From: Ricinus communis
Lineage: Eukaryota; Streptophyta; Magnoliopsida; Malpighiales; Euphorbiaceae
DNA length: 64,000 nt
Direction of reading: 5' to 3'
NCBI RefSeq assembly: GCF_019578655.1
Contig: NC_063257.1
Coordinates: forward strand, 1,984,001-2,048,000
The notes below the pieces were generated by a model. That model saw only the letters and a list, made by a program, of their open reading frames with translations, had not been told where the DNA came from and ran no database searches. The position numbers and the translations under genes are program-made. Shown here piece by piece: positions 51,468 through 64,000 of the stretch; positions within the stretch are counted from its first letter, which is position 1, and the number at the start of each line of letters is the position of its first letter.

Positions 51468-53972
51468 GTTTTCGCTTGGAGTGAATTGTGAAGGAAGAGG
51501 AGTGGTGATACTGACGGTGGCAACGTATGTGATTGGGGATGAGGTTACTTGTGGTTGTTGGGCTTTTTGCTTTCAGTTTATTTGGATCCAAGAATAATGA
51601 GCCTCTCTTTATGGGCTTTATTGGCTTTGGATGAGAGGCTCGTCTATGGGCTATTATCTGGGCCTTTTATAAATTTCGATCTTATAATTCAATTATAGAC
51701 CCAAGATGTCTTTCCGTTGGCTTGCTTTTCAAAATGGGGTAAACATGAGAATTGACATGCTAGACAAGAAAGAGAAGCTTGTATTGTATGTAGCGTAGAG
51801 TACATATCTGATGAAGGGCATGAAATGCTTGCCAGGCGCAGCAAAAGACCAGACGCATAGAAGCATTTTCTTCTAACATCTGGTCCGGGCCATGAAAATT
51901 TGTAGTTTAGCAGTGGAATTACCCTAACCAATAATTTATAAAACGCCAGCACAACATAAAAATCAGAAGATGTTGGTGGAAGGGAATGGGTAGGTCTGAC
52001 GCACAGCCAGTGACAGGGACAACGAGGGGACGGAGACAGCGACACCACGTGGGAGTCGTCGCACGACGGTTCATTCGTTCTCAGCCACCCGTCACTTACT
52101 AAACTCAAATCTCCGAAAATTGTCACTTCACTTGCTCCCTGTTACCTCTTTTCTCAAATACAAAACAAATATCTTTGGCTACACGAAGTCTCCGTAATTG
52201 ATTTTCATAAAAATAAAAATAATAATAAAACAATTAAATAAAAAAGAATACTCAATTCTCCTCAATATTTCTCATAATATATATAAAATGAATATGTTCA
52301 AAGAAAAGCACATAAATGCTAAAATATCTAAAATTAATATAATATAAAATTAAAATTTAATGATGTGAACATACATATATTTCTTTAGCAGGAGAGATAT
52401 ATTTCTAATTTTAGTAAATTTAAATTTTATTTGAAAATTATTAGTATCGTGAAATAATTTATATTTATGCAGTTATTTTATTAGCATGAACACGAGAATC
52501 ATTGAAATATTTATTTGATTATGATTAAAAGGCTATTATTCATGTAATATCAATTCATATAAATATTTTTTAAATAAATTAGTATATCTTTTCATATTAA
52601 TTGAAGAATTAAACAGATAAATTATAAATATTAAGTTAAAATAAATTTACATTTTTAGTATAAGTTAGCTTTAATTTTTAATTAAAATAATAAAATTTAA
52701 TATTTTTAGTATAATTTAATTCTTTTAGAATTTAAAAGTATTTTTATTTAATTTTATTAATTACTTATATTTTTAAATAAAATAAATAGTTAAATTATTA
52801 TTATTTTTATTAAACGCTAAAATTAAATTATACTAAAAATTTTATTTATATCAATTGTTTTTGAATGACTATAAAAATTCTATTTTTAACACATAAAATT
52901 ATTATGAAATGTTCAACTTTAATATTTCTCAGTGAAACTAATTAATGTCTAAATTATTTTACTAGATTAAGATATAATTAATTATTTTTATTTTTATTTT
53001 TAATAATTTAATTATAATATATAAATAAAATAGTAATGGAATGATATTTTTAATTAGAAATATTAATTTTGTATTAATAATTGAAATTAGATTATATAAA
53101 TTAATATTATTATTGTAAATTTAAATAATTTTATTATGTTTAAAGTTATTTAAATCAAATATTATAAAGGTTAGTAAAATTCTTTTAGTTAATTATTATA
53201 AGTAGATATTAAAATTAATTTGTTTTGAAAATAAAATTTTATTTTAATAATATACAATAATACAATTAATTTTAAATGAATTTAATAATTATAATTTAAA
53301 AAAAATTATAATTTTAAATCTATTCATTTAATTATTTAATTAATAAATCTGACCGGAACTGGTTCATTAAAATTTAATAAAATTTTGATATAATAAAAAG
53401 AATTAAATAGTGTTTAACGCAAAAAGAAACACATAAAAGATAAACACGGAGCTTTGAAATAAAAAGGAGTTTGAGCTGAGAAAGACTCCTTCAAAAAATT
53501 CCCTGGAAGTGTGTGGCAACCGCATACTGTGGAGCTGGAAGTGGCCTACAGATCACTGACTCACAGTTTTGCTGTTTTGTGGAATTTTCTATAAACTATT
53601 TTTAGCTCTCTGCCATTCCTCGTGACATTGCTTCAAAGATACACGCTCACAACAATCACTTCTCTATTCAAATTCCTCCCTCCCTCCCTCCCTTGCCTTG
53701 AACTCTTACTCTTTTTCACATCTTGGTACCTCCGCCTCTCTCTTTTGATCTCGGTTTTCTCTTCTATTTTCCTTGTTCTAATTCGTACCTGTGTAACTCT
53801 GGTACCATTAGGTGTGGAGTACAAAAATAATCCTGCCTTTTCACTTTGATTCTACACACAATGTCATATGTCTTTCCATTTTAAGATTCCAATATCCTTG
53901 GATCTTAATTTACTCATTGCATATTTTCTGTGAAGCATAATCTGGGTCATTAATTTCTTGGTTAGTTCAGCA
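51468..53972. other. intergenic between divergent bL31 and AGPase genes
   Basis: The first 600 bases are less AT-rich and carry a perfect G-box CCACGTGG at 52045-52052. The next 1.2 kb (about 52200-53450) is extremely AT-rich without ORFs. The final 500 bases hold the AGPase promoter (CTATAAAC at 53589-53596) and a CT-rich 5' leader (53660-53770). The minus ORF at 51689-52126 shows no family features and is not called. Confidence 0.55.
52045..52052. promoter_or_regulatory. G-box CCACGTGG
   Basis: A perfect palindromic bZIP/bHLH site, about 580 bases upstream of the bL31 start. G-boxes are common in light-regulated plastid protein genes. The distance makes assignment to bL31 uncertain. Confidence 0.4.
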
Positions 53973-56900
53973 ATGGATTCTTGCTGCGCGGCCCTGAGGG
54001 TTGCTGCCAATGCTCTAGATGTCAATAGAGGTACTCCTTTTTGCGGAGAGAGTATTAACCGAAGCCTAAAAGCCAAGAAATTTAGTGCGCAGATGAAAAA
54101 TTTGAGAACAGAAAATGGTAAGCGTATTAAGACGGTCAAGCCTGTAGTCACCTACTCTGTTCTCACGTCAGATTTTAACCAAGAGACCCTAGTAAGTAAA
54201 AACACACTTACATTATTATTGGCATTTAAAAAGTTTGAGAACATATCAAGTTTTGACCTTTAGCGTTCCTTTTGTATACCCAGAAAGTTAAAAGTGACTT
54301 CTGTTTCTTCCTTCTTTCATTACATTCGGTTGTTGATGCTCAAGTGTTCAAAAATTTCGTTTTTTTGGCTTTAGACATTTGATACACCAGTTTTTGAAAC
54401 ACCAAGGGCAGACCCAAAAAAAGTAGCTTCGATCATATTGGGTGGAGGTGCTGGGACACGCCTCTTTCCTCTTACAAGTAAACGAGCCAAGCCAGCGGTA
54501 AGATATTGCAAGCACACGTTTTTCTAAGATTTAGCTTTTTGAGTTAAACGTAGACTTTAGATATCGTACAGAAATTAATTAATTTGTTTGTGTATATATA
54601 AAAGGAATTCACTGATGCAACATGGCAGGAAATCGTCGTTTCTTTTGGATTGAAGGCTGATGACTGTATTTGTTTATATTGCAAAAGAAAGAAAAAAAGA
54701 CGACGAATGTGCATTAATTTTATATTTTCTTGGTAGGTTCCAATTGGAGGATGTTACAGGCTGATTGACATTCCAATGAGTAACTGCATTAATAGTGGTA
54801 TAAGGAAGATTTTTATTATGACACAGTTTAACTCCTTCTCACTCAATCGTCACCTTGCTCGTACGTATAACTTTGGAAATGGTGTTAATTTTGGAGATGG
54901 TTTCGTGGAGGTAATATACAATTTTCACGAACGAAGTCATATTTAAGTTGCCGAACTGATTAGTACTAGTACTAGCTGAAATACATTATAAAGTTATTCC
55001 GTTCCCTGCATTTTTTGGGTGGTTCCGAATTCTATATTGGCATACAAATCGTTGCTTTACAAACTTTTTGAGGCATAATCTCCCATGGACCAGGTTCTGG
55101 CTGCCACTAAAACACCAGGAGAGGCAGGAAATAAGTGGTTTCAAGGAACAGCAGACGCTGTCAGGCAATTCATATGGGTCTTTGAAGTGAGGACTTAAAA
55201 TTCTATACTTTTCTTTTATGTGTTTCAAGCTCCGCATTTTCAGTATAAATTGGTTTTCATATGATCCATTCAGGATGCAAAGAACAAGAATGTGGAGAAT
55301 GTATTGATATTGTCTGGTGATCATCTTTACCGGATGGATTATATGGAGTTTGTGCAGGTCAGTGATTCTGCACCTTGCTGGAATGTTAAGATCCAAGAAT
55401 TCTCTCCTTGCATGCTTGATTTCTGAAAATCTGATTTCTGCTTATCAATGTCTATTGTACTTGCAGAAGCATATTGACTCGGGTGCAGATATTACTGTTT
55501 CCTGTGTACCCATGGATGACAGGTAGTCTGATGTAATCTAATATCATGGTCCATGGTCTTGATAATTAGTATAAATCCTCCACTAGGCTTGACATGCATA
55601 TCATAGGAAAATAATTTACCAGGTTTCTTGATTGCCTGTTCTTTTCTGATTGTAATTGACTAGTTAAATGATCTGTAAACAATTCTTGTTCAGGATGGTA
55701 ACTATTTCAGCATTAATAAATAGATACTCATTCTTTTAATGAAACCTGAAATACATCCCAAATTATTTATTTTGCAGCCGCGCATCGGACTATGGACTAA
55801 TGAAGATAGACAACACTGGACGCATCATCCAATTCGCTGAGAAACCTAAGGGTCTTGACCTGAAAGCAATGGTATTCTATTGTACTCAGTTTCCCTATGT
55901 TTAGTCTTACTAGATGGCTTGTATATTATTATTTTGATTTAGTAATTGCACATTTTCTCTGCAGCAAATTGATACCAAGCTTCTTGGATTATCGAAGCAA
56001 GATGCTTTACAATATCCTTACATTGCATCAATGGGCGTTTACGTGTTTAGAACTGAGGTCTTATGTAAGCTTCTTAGATGGAGTTATCCATCATGCATTG
56101 ACTTTGGGTCTGAAGTTATTCCATATGCTGTGAAGGACCACAATGTCCAGGTGAGATTGATAACCAAAAACCGAATTTGTGAGATGAACTACTTTTCTTT
56201 TAATTTTTCATTTCTGGTAATTTTGTGTTTTAAGTTTAATCTGTAATTAATTATTGGATTTCTTGTTTCTTTTACTTTGTCAGGCATATTTGTTCAATGA
56301 TTATTGGGAAGATATCGGGACTATAAAGTCATTTTTTGATGCTAATTTGGCCCTGACAGAACAGGTTGGTACCGTTGTCATATACTTAGGAAAGGGTGGT
56401 AAATGGTAATTGATTTATTCCAATGAGAAATATATTATTTTGTTCTTGTTAAATATCAATGGTAAACCTACCTAGCAATGGGCAGAAATTCCTTTTTAAT
56501 ATTTACTTTTCATTCCTAAAAAGAGGCTATGCTTTTGGAAACTCATCAGATATTTTCCATCTCATGCAGCCACCAAAATTTGAATTTTATGATCCAAAGA
56601 CACCATTCTTCACTTCTCCTAGATTCTTGCCACCTACAAAAGTTGATCAATGCAGGGTATGATTCTGAACTGAAATATTTTGGTAGTATTTGAGGTTGTT
56701 GCATCTTACCACGCATTTGTTTATTTCAGATTGTAGATGCCATAATTTCACATGGCTGCTTCTTGCAAGAATGTAGCATTAAGCATTCTATAGTTGGTGT
56801 ACGTTCAAGATTAGAGAGTGCTGTTGAGCTTATGGTGAGCTTACTTTCTTTTTCTCTGCAATATTCGTCCGCCGCCGTCTCTTTTAGCTAATGAGTTAGT

Positions 56901-57951
56901 AGGACCTCCTTTTGGTGAGAAATTTTCATTACTGAAGCAGCCTTCTGGATGAAATAGCATTATAATTAACTCTTTTCTAATTTAATTGGATTGGCCAAAC
57001 ACAGGTTGTCATAAAACAAGAATGACTTCCGCTCCTTGTACCAATTTCTGAGACCCTGTTGGTTAATACTCTTTAATATACATATAGGACAGTCTTGTAA
57101 TGATGCCGAGAGATTGGTCTGACTTACATTTTATGTGATTCAAGATTTCATTCGAGATGAGGAATTGGCAGCAGGAGTCACGTGAATGATTATTAGAAAT
57201 GGAATCCAGCACCATTTTATTAAAATAGGATTTTCTTTATGCTTGAGATGAAATTTTATTATTATACACTTCCAGTTTGGATTTCCTCAATTATGGAAAT
57301 GGACACTGTTAATGGAAACTTGCTAATCTTTGCAGGATACTATGATGATGGGTGCAGATTACTATCAAACTGAATCTGAAATTGCCTCTCTACAAGCAGA
57401 AGGAAAGGTTCCCATTGGTGTTGGGCAGAATACCAAAATCAGGTGAGAATTAAAGGGGATATCTGTCTCCGCACAGAAATTTCCAGGATGTAGAATGGGA
57501 TGTGTCAATTTGATAGCTATGAGATAGTGATCTTAAGATGACGCTGTTTAACAACTTAAATACACAATTGATATTTTCACAGTGAATACATGAATTTGTT
57601 GGCTGAACGTTTGTCATTTTCTTAAAGGAATTGCATCATTGACAAGAATGCCAAGATTGGAAGAGGTGTAGTCATCACAAATGCTGATGTAAGCTTGCCT
57701 TTTTTGTGCAATTCAAGTGTCATTTTGATTCTATGCATCTCTCTGATAGAAAATTTACAGTTACATTTGTGAAGGAACCGATTATTCTTCAATTCCTTAT
57801 TGTATTTAATTTGGTAATCTTGGCTTATACAATGCTTCCTTTCTTTCAGGGTGTTCAAGAAGCAGAGAGGCCAGAAGAAGGATTTTATATTAGATCTGGG
57901 ATCACGGTTATAATGGAGAATGCAACAATTAACGACGGAACCATTATCTAA
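53973..57951 (+). CDS. APL3: ADP-glucose pyrophosphorylase large subunit, APL3/APL4-like
   Basis: Regulatory subunit of the plastid enzyme that makes ADP-glucose for starch. Fourteen phase-checked exons: 53973-54191, 54375-54497, 54737-54910, 55094-55186, 55274-55357, 55467-55522, 55778-55871, 55965-56150, 56284-56364, 56570-56656, 56730-56834, 57336-57442, 57628-57688, 57850-57951. They give 523 residues. The transit-peptide-like N-terminus ([20 protein letters not shown]) precedes the nucleotide loop [56 protein letters not shown] and the allosteric C-terminus [17 protein letters not shown] follow. DHNVQAYLF and [14 protein letters not shown] point to the APL3/APL4 branch over APL1. In exon 8, [18 protein letters not shown] differs slightly from the usual SYPxxNDFGSE (Asn to Ile). 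Intron 11 is the longest. The gene looks intact. Confidence 0.95.
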
Positions 57952-58434
57952 GAATCATTGAAAGGGCTTCCTATTCGAATTCAGCCAGCAATGGAGCTGA
58001 CGAAGCACTTAATCTAACATCTTAACTCGGTTGCGTCGAGCCCGAATCAATAATGATTATATATGTAAATTATATGTTCCTTCTACGAGTGACAGAACAT
58101 CATCCTGTAAAAGGCGGTGGTCTAACCTCTTAGAATAATCAAAGCGCTAAGCTTTCTTTATATAGATAGATGGTTTCAATATTCATACATGACACTGGGA
58201 AGGCACATATTACAAATAATGCAAGTAATGAATTAACAATTCTGTCGATCCTACACTCTTCCATGCGATCGGAGCTGCCATTACCTATCATTTTTAGTTG
58301 AGTAGAGTAGGAAGAGGGGAGGAGCACCCTTCTCAAATTTGGAACTTCTTGATACAACTTGTTATATTAGTTTTATGGAGTGTTTTATACGTTACTAGTC
58401 TGATATGATTGGAGCTTTTCTTTAACTTGTTTCC
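57952..58434. other. convergent spacer (AGPase / mannanase)
   Basis: 483 bases between two tail-to-tail stop codons, holding both 3' untranslated regions. Nothing else is seen. Confidence 0.6.
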
Positions 58435-59228
58435 TCAGTTTTTTATTTTATTGCTATTGTTCCCAGCCCACCACTGAGCTGTTCTAATCTGCCGTGCTCT
58501 ATTCCACTTCTCAATGTTCCTAAGTCTTGCATACATCTTTCGAATCTTATTGAGCTTTTGAGATTGATCAGCTATAATACCGGCTGTCGAGGGGTTCTCA
58601 TTGAAGACTACCTCATATCCATCACGGAACGAATCCATTCCTCCAGTGAAAAGTTGCCAGAACATGCCACCTGCAGCTGCACCTCCACCTCTTGCCGACG
58701 AATATATAGCCCAGTAGACTGTGTTAAACAGCTGATCCCTTTGGTTATAAGCAGCGGTTCTTGATGATTTTCCAAACTCTGCAAAGAGAACTGGCTTGTG
58801 AAGAATGTTCTGTGCATCCTGAATGTGATTGTTGAGCCAATCGTTCAAGAAAGATTGCTGGCTCTCGTCATCTGCACTAGGTAGCCTGTTCAAAAAGAAT
58901 ATTGTCCCATATTATCAGCTATATCATTGAGCTTATTACCTAGAAAAATATATGGCAGAATTGATATTTCCAAAATTTACCATTGGTCAGGGTAAGAGTG
59001 AACAGTGGCAAAGTCAATGTCAGGGATCTGATTATTCGCAACGAAATCTGTCCCTATTTGAAAGTTTGGATTGTAGTGCTGTTTCTCTGATGATGACTGC
59101 CCATAAAACCCTTCCAAGCCTGCCTCTAGTAAGTGGTTGCTATCAATGGATTTCACGTAAGAAGCCATCTCTGTAATCCAGGTCTGCCATAAGAAGCACA
59201 ATTAAACCAAATTCTAAACTTATAGACC

Positions 59229-59264
<36 letters not shown>

Positions 59265-59950
59265 TGTTTTCACTCGTAAGAAAAGAGATGCCTCCAACCT
59301 GAATGGTCTTTCCTGAAGGATCAGAGGTGCATCTCGGCTCATTCATAAGCTCCCAAGCCATGATTGTTGGTTCATCTTTGTAAGCAACTCCAGTGATGCT
59401 GTTCCTCCTTGTGAGAACAGTCTTATCACACAAAGGTTAAAAATTTCAGAGTAATTACTAAATTTATCCACTGAAGTTAACAATGTTTATTTTGAATTTT
59501 CATTACCTAAGGTGAAAGAATTAAAATTTAAATCAACTTGTATCAACTAATAGGAGTGAAGGTTCAACAGCCAGTTATTTAACCTTTCAGGGCTATCATC
59601 AGAAATAATAATGATGATAAAAAAGAGAGAGAGAGAAACTGACCTTAATATGATTCTTGTAGTATCCTTTAACTACAGAATTTGTAAAGAAATCATCATC
59701 AGATGAAATAGACTGGCCTTGACTCCTTGCCCAGTTCACATACTGCTTTTTCCCTCCAAAGCTCTCGTAGTTGTTCACCAAACTCAACACCAGCTTAATC
59801 CCATTTCTCTTTGCTTCAGATATTACAAAATCCAACCCCTTTAAACCCCAAAGAAAATGGAAATTTAAAATAAAATAAATAAGGGAAGAAGAAGAAGAAG
59901 AAGAAGAAAATTAGAAACCAGATCAAATGATCATCAGATCTTTTGCAAAG

Positions 59951-59984
<34 letters not shown>

Positions 59985-60333
59985 TTGACAAGGGTATAAG
60001 ACTAACCTGAAAGGCCTGCTCATTATAGGAACCAGGAGAATATTGTAAAGCTCTATCTTGGCCATCATTGAAAGCCCAAGTTCTTGCAAGGGTAAGGCCA
60101 TGGTTTCTAGCTTCTTGAAAAACAGATGAGACTTTGTTTCTCATAGAATTGTCAGTTGCAAAATACATAAGCCAGTATGCATTGAATCCATTTGCATAAA
60201 ATGGACTTCCATTCAACATAAATTGCACTCCTTTAGTGCTTACGAACCCATCATCTGCTGCTTTTACTTGCAGAAACATCCCCTGTTTCTGAAATACAAG
60301 AATCGCAAGGAAAACAAGACCCCAGTACTTCAT
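58435..60333 (-). CDS. MAN: Mannan endo-1,4-beta-mannosidase (GH5 subfamily 7)
   Basis: Secreted hydrolase that cuts the backbone of cell-wall mannans, used in seed germination and tissue loosening. Five phase-matched exons, 60007-60333, 59644-59838, 59299-59421, 58981-59183 and 58435-58885, give 432 residues, typical of plant endo-mannanases. Residues 1-25 form a signal peptide ([15 protein letters not shown]...VKA). The catalytic acid/base Glu202 lies in WELMNEPRC and the nucleophile Glu319 in VLFAEFGKS, the two hallmarks of GH5 mannanases. [28 protein letters not shown] and VHSYPDQW are further family signatures. Introns carry microsatellites: GAA and TA/GA in intron 1, TA in intron 3. The C-terminal tail after [17 protein letters not shown] is short and basic. 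Confidence 0.96.
59886..59982. repeat. microsatellite cluster in mannanase intron 1
   Basis: GAA units (59886-59909), then TA units (59951-59962) merging into a GA run (59963-59982). A TA run in intron 3 (59235-59259) is separate. Confidence 0.9.
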
Positions 60334-63300
60334 TTTCTCTTCTTTCTCCTTTCTGTTTCTCTAGATGCTTGCAAAGAACAAGATCGATGAAGATTTTGTG
60401 AATGCTTATGCAGGTAAGAAAGTACTTTTTTCCTTGAAGAAAAACTAATGGCGATGGTGGCGATACATGGGAAAGTACTTTCTTCGCACGAGCTTACTCT
60501 CAAATAAGGCAAGTGGCTAAAAACAAAACAAAATGTCAGTTACTATACAAAGATGGAATGAATATGTTACTTTATATTACCCAACGCGAGTGTAGAAAAT
60601 GTCTAAATCATGATTATAATTCAAGAAAAAACTAACGGTGATGGTGAGATTAGGTTAATTATTAGACTTTGGCAGGATATCGTTAATAATAAAGTTCACA
60701 AAGTAAGTAAATATATGGTGGTCGTCAGATACGCTGTTTGGTAGACTATTATCTTTTGTACCCACTCTTTCTCTCTATATCTGGGCCATCAAAGGAAGGA
60801 AATCAGATTCGGCTTCACATCACATATTAACATAATAATGTATTTGATAATAAATTAAGAGCATCTCTAGTTCTAAGTCACTCTTTTATACATGTTAAAT
60901 TTCCTTATTACAAAAACAATTATTCTATAAAATAATATTTACGTAAGATATAAAGAATATTTATATTAATAATATTGAGGCATCCAACTAATAATATTAT
61001 TATTGATAAATGATGTTATATTGCTTTTAAAATATAAATTATTAATACTATAAGTTAATTGAGCTATGAAAATGAGGCAAAAAAAGAATTGAAAAACAGA
61101 GGAAATTGCAAAATAATTATTTGTCAAAAGTAACACATAAGTCCATTTATCAATAAGTAAAAGCACATAGCAGTTTTCTTTTTCATTGATTTCTTTCAAT
61201 GTAATAAATATGGGTCAGACGTTTTTAGGTAAGATGGAGTAGATGGTTGAATGGTTTGGATTTCCTTGGCCCACATGGACCCGAGGGCAGAGCCGAAAGC
61301 CAGCATTAACTTTTCCCAAATTTTGGCGGAGATCACGGCGCCGCTTAGGGTACCGCCTTCACTTGCAGAAATTACTGCTTCGAATTAAGGACTTGTAATA
61401 TACTGCTTAATTATATGTATAGTATCTTAAGTACTCAATTATATGTAATGTCAAGCACTAATTCTATATTTCAATTCGAGTTTAAGTTTTATTTTATTTG
61501 CAGTTAAAAAGGAAATACAAAAGTATGTATTTTTATATATATATGTATTTTATTTGAGGGCTCAAATACAAAAGAAATAATAAAATTTATGAGGCGAGTT
61601 ATGAATTTTAAGTGAATAAAAACACTCCTTGAGAGACAAGGCAACAAAAGCAAGGAATATAAGGGAATGGAGTAAGCAGTCAATCCGTTAAAAGTAAGCA
61701 AGAACCAGAGATGCTTAATTCTTTCTCACAAATTTACAGTTTTAATTGCTAGTTTTTACAGATTTCTGGAGAATGTTTCTTCTTTTTAAATTTTGATTCT
61801 TAAAATTTTCCTTTTTTGGCCTTATTGTGAATTTATCTAATTTAATTTGGAATTGGTGGTATTGAATATCCGGTATCACGCTCCCACACTCATATATTCC
61901 TAAAACAGAATGAAAATATCATGAAATCCAATGATAGTTCCCGTACGCCACTAAATTTCTTTCAGCATCCACCATAAAAGCTGTACATACTTGTGGTCGG
62001 TGGTCTTAAGTTCAAACACTAACTCATTTTCCTTTCTTTTAATTGAATGTAAGAATTTCAAAATATAAAAATAAAGAAATTACTGCATTCGGGTTGTGTG
62101 CACCACAAAAAGCTCGCAACGGTCATTATTACATGTATGCAGGCCTTTTTCATTCTTCCCACACGCGAAAGACATCTGCACGTGGTTTGGATAGGGTATG
62201 CCAGTACAATGTCCTTGCCGTCGGTGGTGGTCAGTGAACACTGGACACCCATACTTTCCTTGTGAAATTTACCTATTCAAGCCAATGAATCCATTTATGA
62301 TGATCATTCGTGGCCATCCTTAGTGATGCGCACCCATAATTCAGTTGTGAATTGTGATCGAGAAAGCAACAGTATATATATATATATATATATATATTAA
62401 TATAACCAACGATAGGTCGTGGACTTTTGAGAGGTTTTCTCGCATAAAGCCTGCTTGTGCCACACGTACCCATGTGGAAGAAGGCTCCAGTGCCACAATT
62501 ACATATATATATTAATTGTTTTTTGTTTTACCTTAAAATCAGACATGATCCACATATTCGATTCATGCATATCTTTTGTTCGTTTTCAGTTCTTATCACG
62601 TATATAAGAGGTATTACAAAATAACATGTCGTGTCTGTTTGGAAAACCCAAGCAAGCACCCACCGACGCTGATTCGTAAGTTCATGGCAGGACTTGCGCA
62701 TATGGAGGTGTTGGGAATTGCAGACACAACATCAGGTGTGCTTCTTACTTCTTGATATTGTACATTAAGACATATCACTGGTTTTTGCTTTTATTCTGAG
62801 GGACCCAATGCTGGACTGATGATCACGTGAGAGATATTTTCTCGCAAGACCTCGTTGTGCCCTAACGACCAACTGCGATTCAAAAGAAATCGCGATGTGT
62901 CTATGCGTGCATTATATGCGGGAAGTCGAAAATTTTCCAAAAGCATATTTCAACTATTGAAAAGGCAAATCCATCGGTGCTGTCAAGATTTTTTTAATTT
63001 TTTACTATTTAAATCACCAATATGCTTATTGGTTTATTCTGAATATTAAATTGATTTGAATACTTCTTTTTTTGTAACCTTATATTTTTCCTTTTATTTT
63101 CCATTTGGCCTTTTCTTTTATTTTATGATTATTTCAAAAGAAACAGAAAAGAAAAGAAAATCCAAACTCCTCTTTCAATCACTCAACAAAGGAAGCATTT
63201 AAGAATATTAAATACTATTATCCCTTCTTTATCTTCACATTACGAAATTTATTTTCTCAGCTTTTTTATTTTCATAAAATATCACTTTTTAAAATAATTT

Positions 63301-63868
63301 TTTTATAGACAACCAACACATTTAATTAAATAATACTGATATGATATTAATAAATTATTATTGTTACTGATTATCATTAGCTAATAGTCGATAATAATGT
63401 CAAATTAACTCTTCTTGAATCTCTTGTCATTTTAAATATGAATTGTCTGTATTATTGTAAAATAAAATTTAACTAATAAGATAACAAGCATCTGTAATAA
63501 TGGCTTAAAGGATGAAGTCTCGTATATATTTGTGAATGAAAATGTTAAAGAAGATAATATCGAGTAATTTTTCAAATTGAAGAAAAGATTTTAGATTCTT
63601 TGTTTCTTTGCATAGGCAAAAGCTCAAGCACTGTTTTTTTTTTTTTTTAAAAAAAAAGGGAGGCAAAGTGCCTAGAAGCAATCAAAGATTGCACATAAGG
63701 GATAAGAAATTCCTGCTAAATCCTGAAACATAAAATTTGTGAAAGATCACGAGGGGAATCAAAAACTGGCAGCCATTGATATTGTTTTTTTATGAATTAT
63801 TTGTGTTTTAGTTTCAAAATACACGGTGTCGATGGATTTGAGGGAAGCAAACGACAACGGAGGAGGAG
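60334..63868. other. intergenic, mannanase upstream to right edge
   Basis: AT-rich with a TA microsatellite (62372-62398). A less AT-rich patch lies at about 61255-61380. None of the small ORFs (60966-61199, 61504-61701, 62043-62252, 62273-62473, 62855-63049) shows a recognisable domain. The mannanase promoter should lie just above 60333. Confidence 0.5.
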
Positions 63869-63963
63869 ACACGTGTTTGTTTGTTCGCATGACGTGTCAG
63901 TCATTTTTGGATACTAAAGTCACACCTGACGTCAACTAACTAAGGAGATCTAGCCGTATATAA
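63869..63963 (+). promoter_or_regulatory. bZIP-type promoter cluster for a gene beyond the right edge
   Basis: Within 95 bases lie ACACGTGT (63869-63876, palindromic ABRE/G-box type), TGACGTGTCA (63890-63899), a perfect palindrome TGACGTCA (63927-63934), and then TATATAA (63957-63963). The order and spacing suit a plus-strand core promoter with upstream ABA/stress or bZIP (TGA/ABF) elements. The coding region would start beyond 64000. Confidence 0.5.
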
Positions 63964-64000
63964 TAGTGGGGTAATTGAATTAGATGTTTTGGGTTGGGTT

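Noticed and set aside
51689..52126. 145-residue minus ORF
   Set aside because: No recognisable domain, no splice partner, and it lies in a probable promoter region; Cys/Pro/Ser richness reflects local composition.

Overview
The window is nuclear DNA of a flowering plant, most likely an AT-rich eudicot. The genes carry many GT-AG introns and encode plant-specific families: bifunctional DHFR-TS, SABATH methyltransferase, a plant cytochrome P450, plastid bL31, ADP-glucose pyrophosphorylase large subunit and a plant defensin. Long AT-rich intergenic DNA holds LTR retrotransposons and microsatellites. The gene set would suit Malpighiales/Euphorbiaceae, but nothing here proves the family. All gene models below were built by hand: ORFs were joined at GT/AG sites and the reading phase was checked across every junction.

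Layout. 1-464: 5' end of a Ty1/copia element pointing left out of the window. 682-3853 (+): DHFR-TS. 4196-5746 (-): BCS1-like AAA-ATPase, convergent with DHFR-TS. 7653-8256 (-): heavy-metal-associated isoprenylated protein (HIPP). 11169-14026 (-): inositol-pentakisphosphate 2-kinase, 7 exons. 17851-25004: complete Ty3/gypsy (Athila-like) element with both LTRs and a 5-bp target duplication, but only a decayed gag-protease region and no reverse transcriptase or integrase. 27407-32021 (+): SABATH methyltransferase closest to jasmonate methyltransferase, with a repeat-filled 2.6-kb intron. 33192-37346 (+): CYP85-clan P450, probably CYP722, 10 exons. 42753-43550 (-): DUF4408/DUF761-type membrane protein. 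49547-49931 (+): plant defensin. 50981-51467 (-): plastid ribosomal protein bL31. 53973-57951 (+): ADP-glucose pyrophosphorylase large subunit, 14 exons. 58435-60333 (-): endo-beta-1,4-mannanase, convergent with the previous gene. 63869-63963: promoter-like cluster for a gene starting beyond the right edge.

The genes do not form one pathway. They cover folate/dTMP synthesis, phytate synthesis, jasmonate methylation, carotenoid-derived hormone or terpenoid oxidation, starch synthesis, mannan breakdown, plastid translation and defence, as expected for an ordinary gene-bearing chromosome arm.

I found no convincing new multi-gene system. The strongest oddities are: (1) a DHFR-TS with an intact frame whose thymidylate synthase half has lost several near-invariant dUMP-site residues, and which may be organelle-targeted through a tiny first coding exon; (2) a pol-less gypsy element whose 5' LTR has lost its TATA box and an adjacent hairpin, both still present in the 3' LTR; (3) a strongly GC-rich repetitive island inside that element.
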